Below, one piece after another: positions 63,337 through 64,000 of a stretch of 64,000 nucleotides of DNA. The notes below the pieces were generated by a model. The model saw only the letters and a program-made list of their open reading frames with translations, did not search any database and was not told the DNA's origin. Where the stretch lies: positions 12,958,001-13,022,000 of the forward strand of contig OX387203.1 in NCBI GenBank assembly GCA_947561715.1. Reading direction: 5' to 3'. This stretch comes from Ascidia mentula. Taxonomy: Eukaryota; Chordata; Ascidiacea; Phlebobranchia; Ascidiidae. The translations under genes and the position numbers were made by a program. Each line of letters begins with the position of its first letter. Positions within the stretch are counted from its first letter, which is position 1.

Positions 63337-64000
63337 TCAATAAAATGTTGAATTAAAATCGTTGGGGATTATAACTTTACAATTACAAACTATTTTCTCC
63401 CCGGGCATTAGATTGTACGTGACGCCACAAGTGCAGCTTATCAGCAGGCGTTGACACTTTTTATTTGTGCAACGTGAAGGGCTAAGGTAGGCTTCTTCCG
63501 CAGCCCAATTGCCACAGCGACATTGAAAATGTGCTGTGCCACATAAACATTTCATATCCTTGCCTGCATATGCTGTGTGGCAGCATGATGTCTTCTTTGG
63601 GGGTGAAGGCGTTGCGCTGTTCTTTCGTTTGCGGGATCGTACCGTGGTAAACCCTTCGTTGTCCCGCTTGGTTGGTTTTGGTGTGGATGACGCCATTGGA
63701 TGGTTGGGTGCATCAATTGAAACAATTGACGTTGGGGCGGTGTCAGCCAACACGGGCTGCAGGATACTGCGACGTACCGCCTCTGGTGTCTTGTTTTGTT
63801 TGTCAACATTGGACGGTGGGGCGCTAGATGGTGATTGCGCCTCTGAAGTCTTGTTGTTGTTGGAAGTTGTAGCGGTGTTAGCCAACTCGGGCTGCTGCAT
63901 ACTGTGGTGTCCCGCCTCTGGTGTCTTCTTTTCTTCGCCAACATTGGGCGTTGGGGCGCTAGAGGTTGTAAGCGCCTCTGTAGACTTCGCGCCGCTTCCC
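63337..64000 (-). CDS. LINE copy D ORF1, C-terminal part
   Basis: Last 187 or more codons before the window edge. Linker with SSAPPSNVDKQNKTPEAVRR, then SRKRKNSATPSPPKKTSCCH and the Cys-rich domain (CLCGTAHFQCRCGNW). More divergent than A, B and C are from one another, and its 3' flank before ORF2 also differs. Confidence 0.85.
   Translation of the reverse strand, partial: GSGAKSTEALTTSSAPTPNVGEEKKTPEAGHHSMQQPELANTATTSNNNKTSEAQSPSSAPPSNVDKQNKTPEAVRRSILQPVLADTAPTSIVSIDAPNHPMASSTPKPTKRDNEGFTTVRSRKRKNSATPSPPKKTSCCHTAYAGKDMKCLCGTAHFQCRCGNWAAEEAYLSPSRCTNKKCQRLLISCTCGVTYNLMPGEKIVCNCKVIIPNDFNSTFY

Larger units (their letters stand above)
59495..64000 (-). mobile_element. SL-array LINE copy D, running off the window
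   Basis: The 3' junction AATAAAATAGAATT|GGGCTAC is at the same target point. ORF2 has lost its start. ORF1 is present from its C-terminal end up to the window edge. Confidence 0.9.

Overview
The window looks like nuclear DNA of an ascidian tunicate. The main clue is the 16-nt sequence ATTCTATTTGAATAAG, which is the trans-spliced leader (SL) known from Ciona. It occurs in 22 tandem units (about 21 intact leaders) on the minus strand between 36.4 and 59.3 kb. Each intact unit continues with a GTAAGC splice donor, a short GCCC/GGGC hairpin and a U-rich Sm-like site, as expected for a very short SL RNA gene. Units are 278 or 281 bp long. Species cannot be fixed from this; a Ciona-like ascidian is the safest reading.

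The left and middle parts (1-34 kb) are AT-rich and crowded with transposon remnants. They hold P-element-like and hAT transposase fragments, a divergent LINE ORF1 fragment, an R2/NeSL-like reverse transcriptase remnant, CR1/L2-like LINE pieces, Penelope-like GIY-YIG and RT pieces and an old BEL/Pao fragment. Two transposons look young. One is a complete BEL/Pao LTR element (9979-17126) with apparently identical 597-bp LTRs, a 5-bp target duplication and a 1933-codon gag-pol; it sits inside a CR1/L2-like LINE. The other is a 7.1-kb CACTA/EnSpm-like element (26716-33863) with CACTG ends, TTGGGTA-rich subterminal repeats and two divergent intron-containing genes: a C2H2-containing transposase and a SAM-domain protein. 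A candidate host gene on the minus strand (22597-24478) has a probable trans-splice acceptor and a run of five 24-nt microexons in tandem 130-151-bp units.

The right part (35.4-64 kb) is an SL RNA gene array broken up by full-length APE-type LINEs of about 5.65 kb (probably Tx1/L1-like). All are in the SL orientation and all are inserted at the same point in the SL RNA hairpin. Copies B and C are intact in both ORFs, copy A has a nonsense codon in ORF2, copy D has lost the ORF2 start, and a partial copy (LINE 0) ends at a Penelope remnant on the left edge. This appears to be a chordate, APE-type retrotransposon specific for spliced-leader RNA genes. It resembles in habit the trypanosome and nematode SL-targeting elements, but uses a different endonuclease class.

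The SL sequence also lies inside both LTRs of the BEL element and once more at 2503-2518, which suggests that retroelements have captured the leader. No CRISPR, rRNA or bacterial-type features are present.
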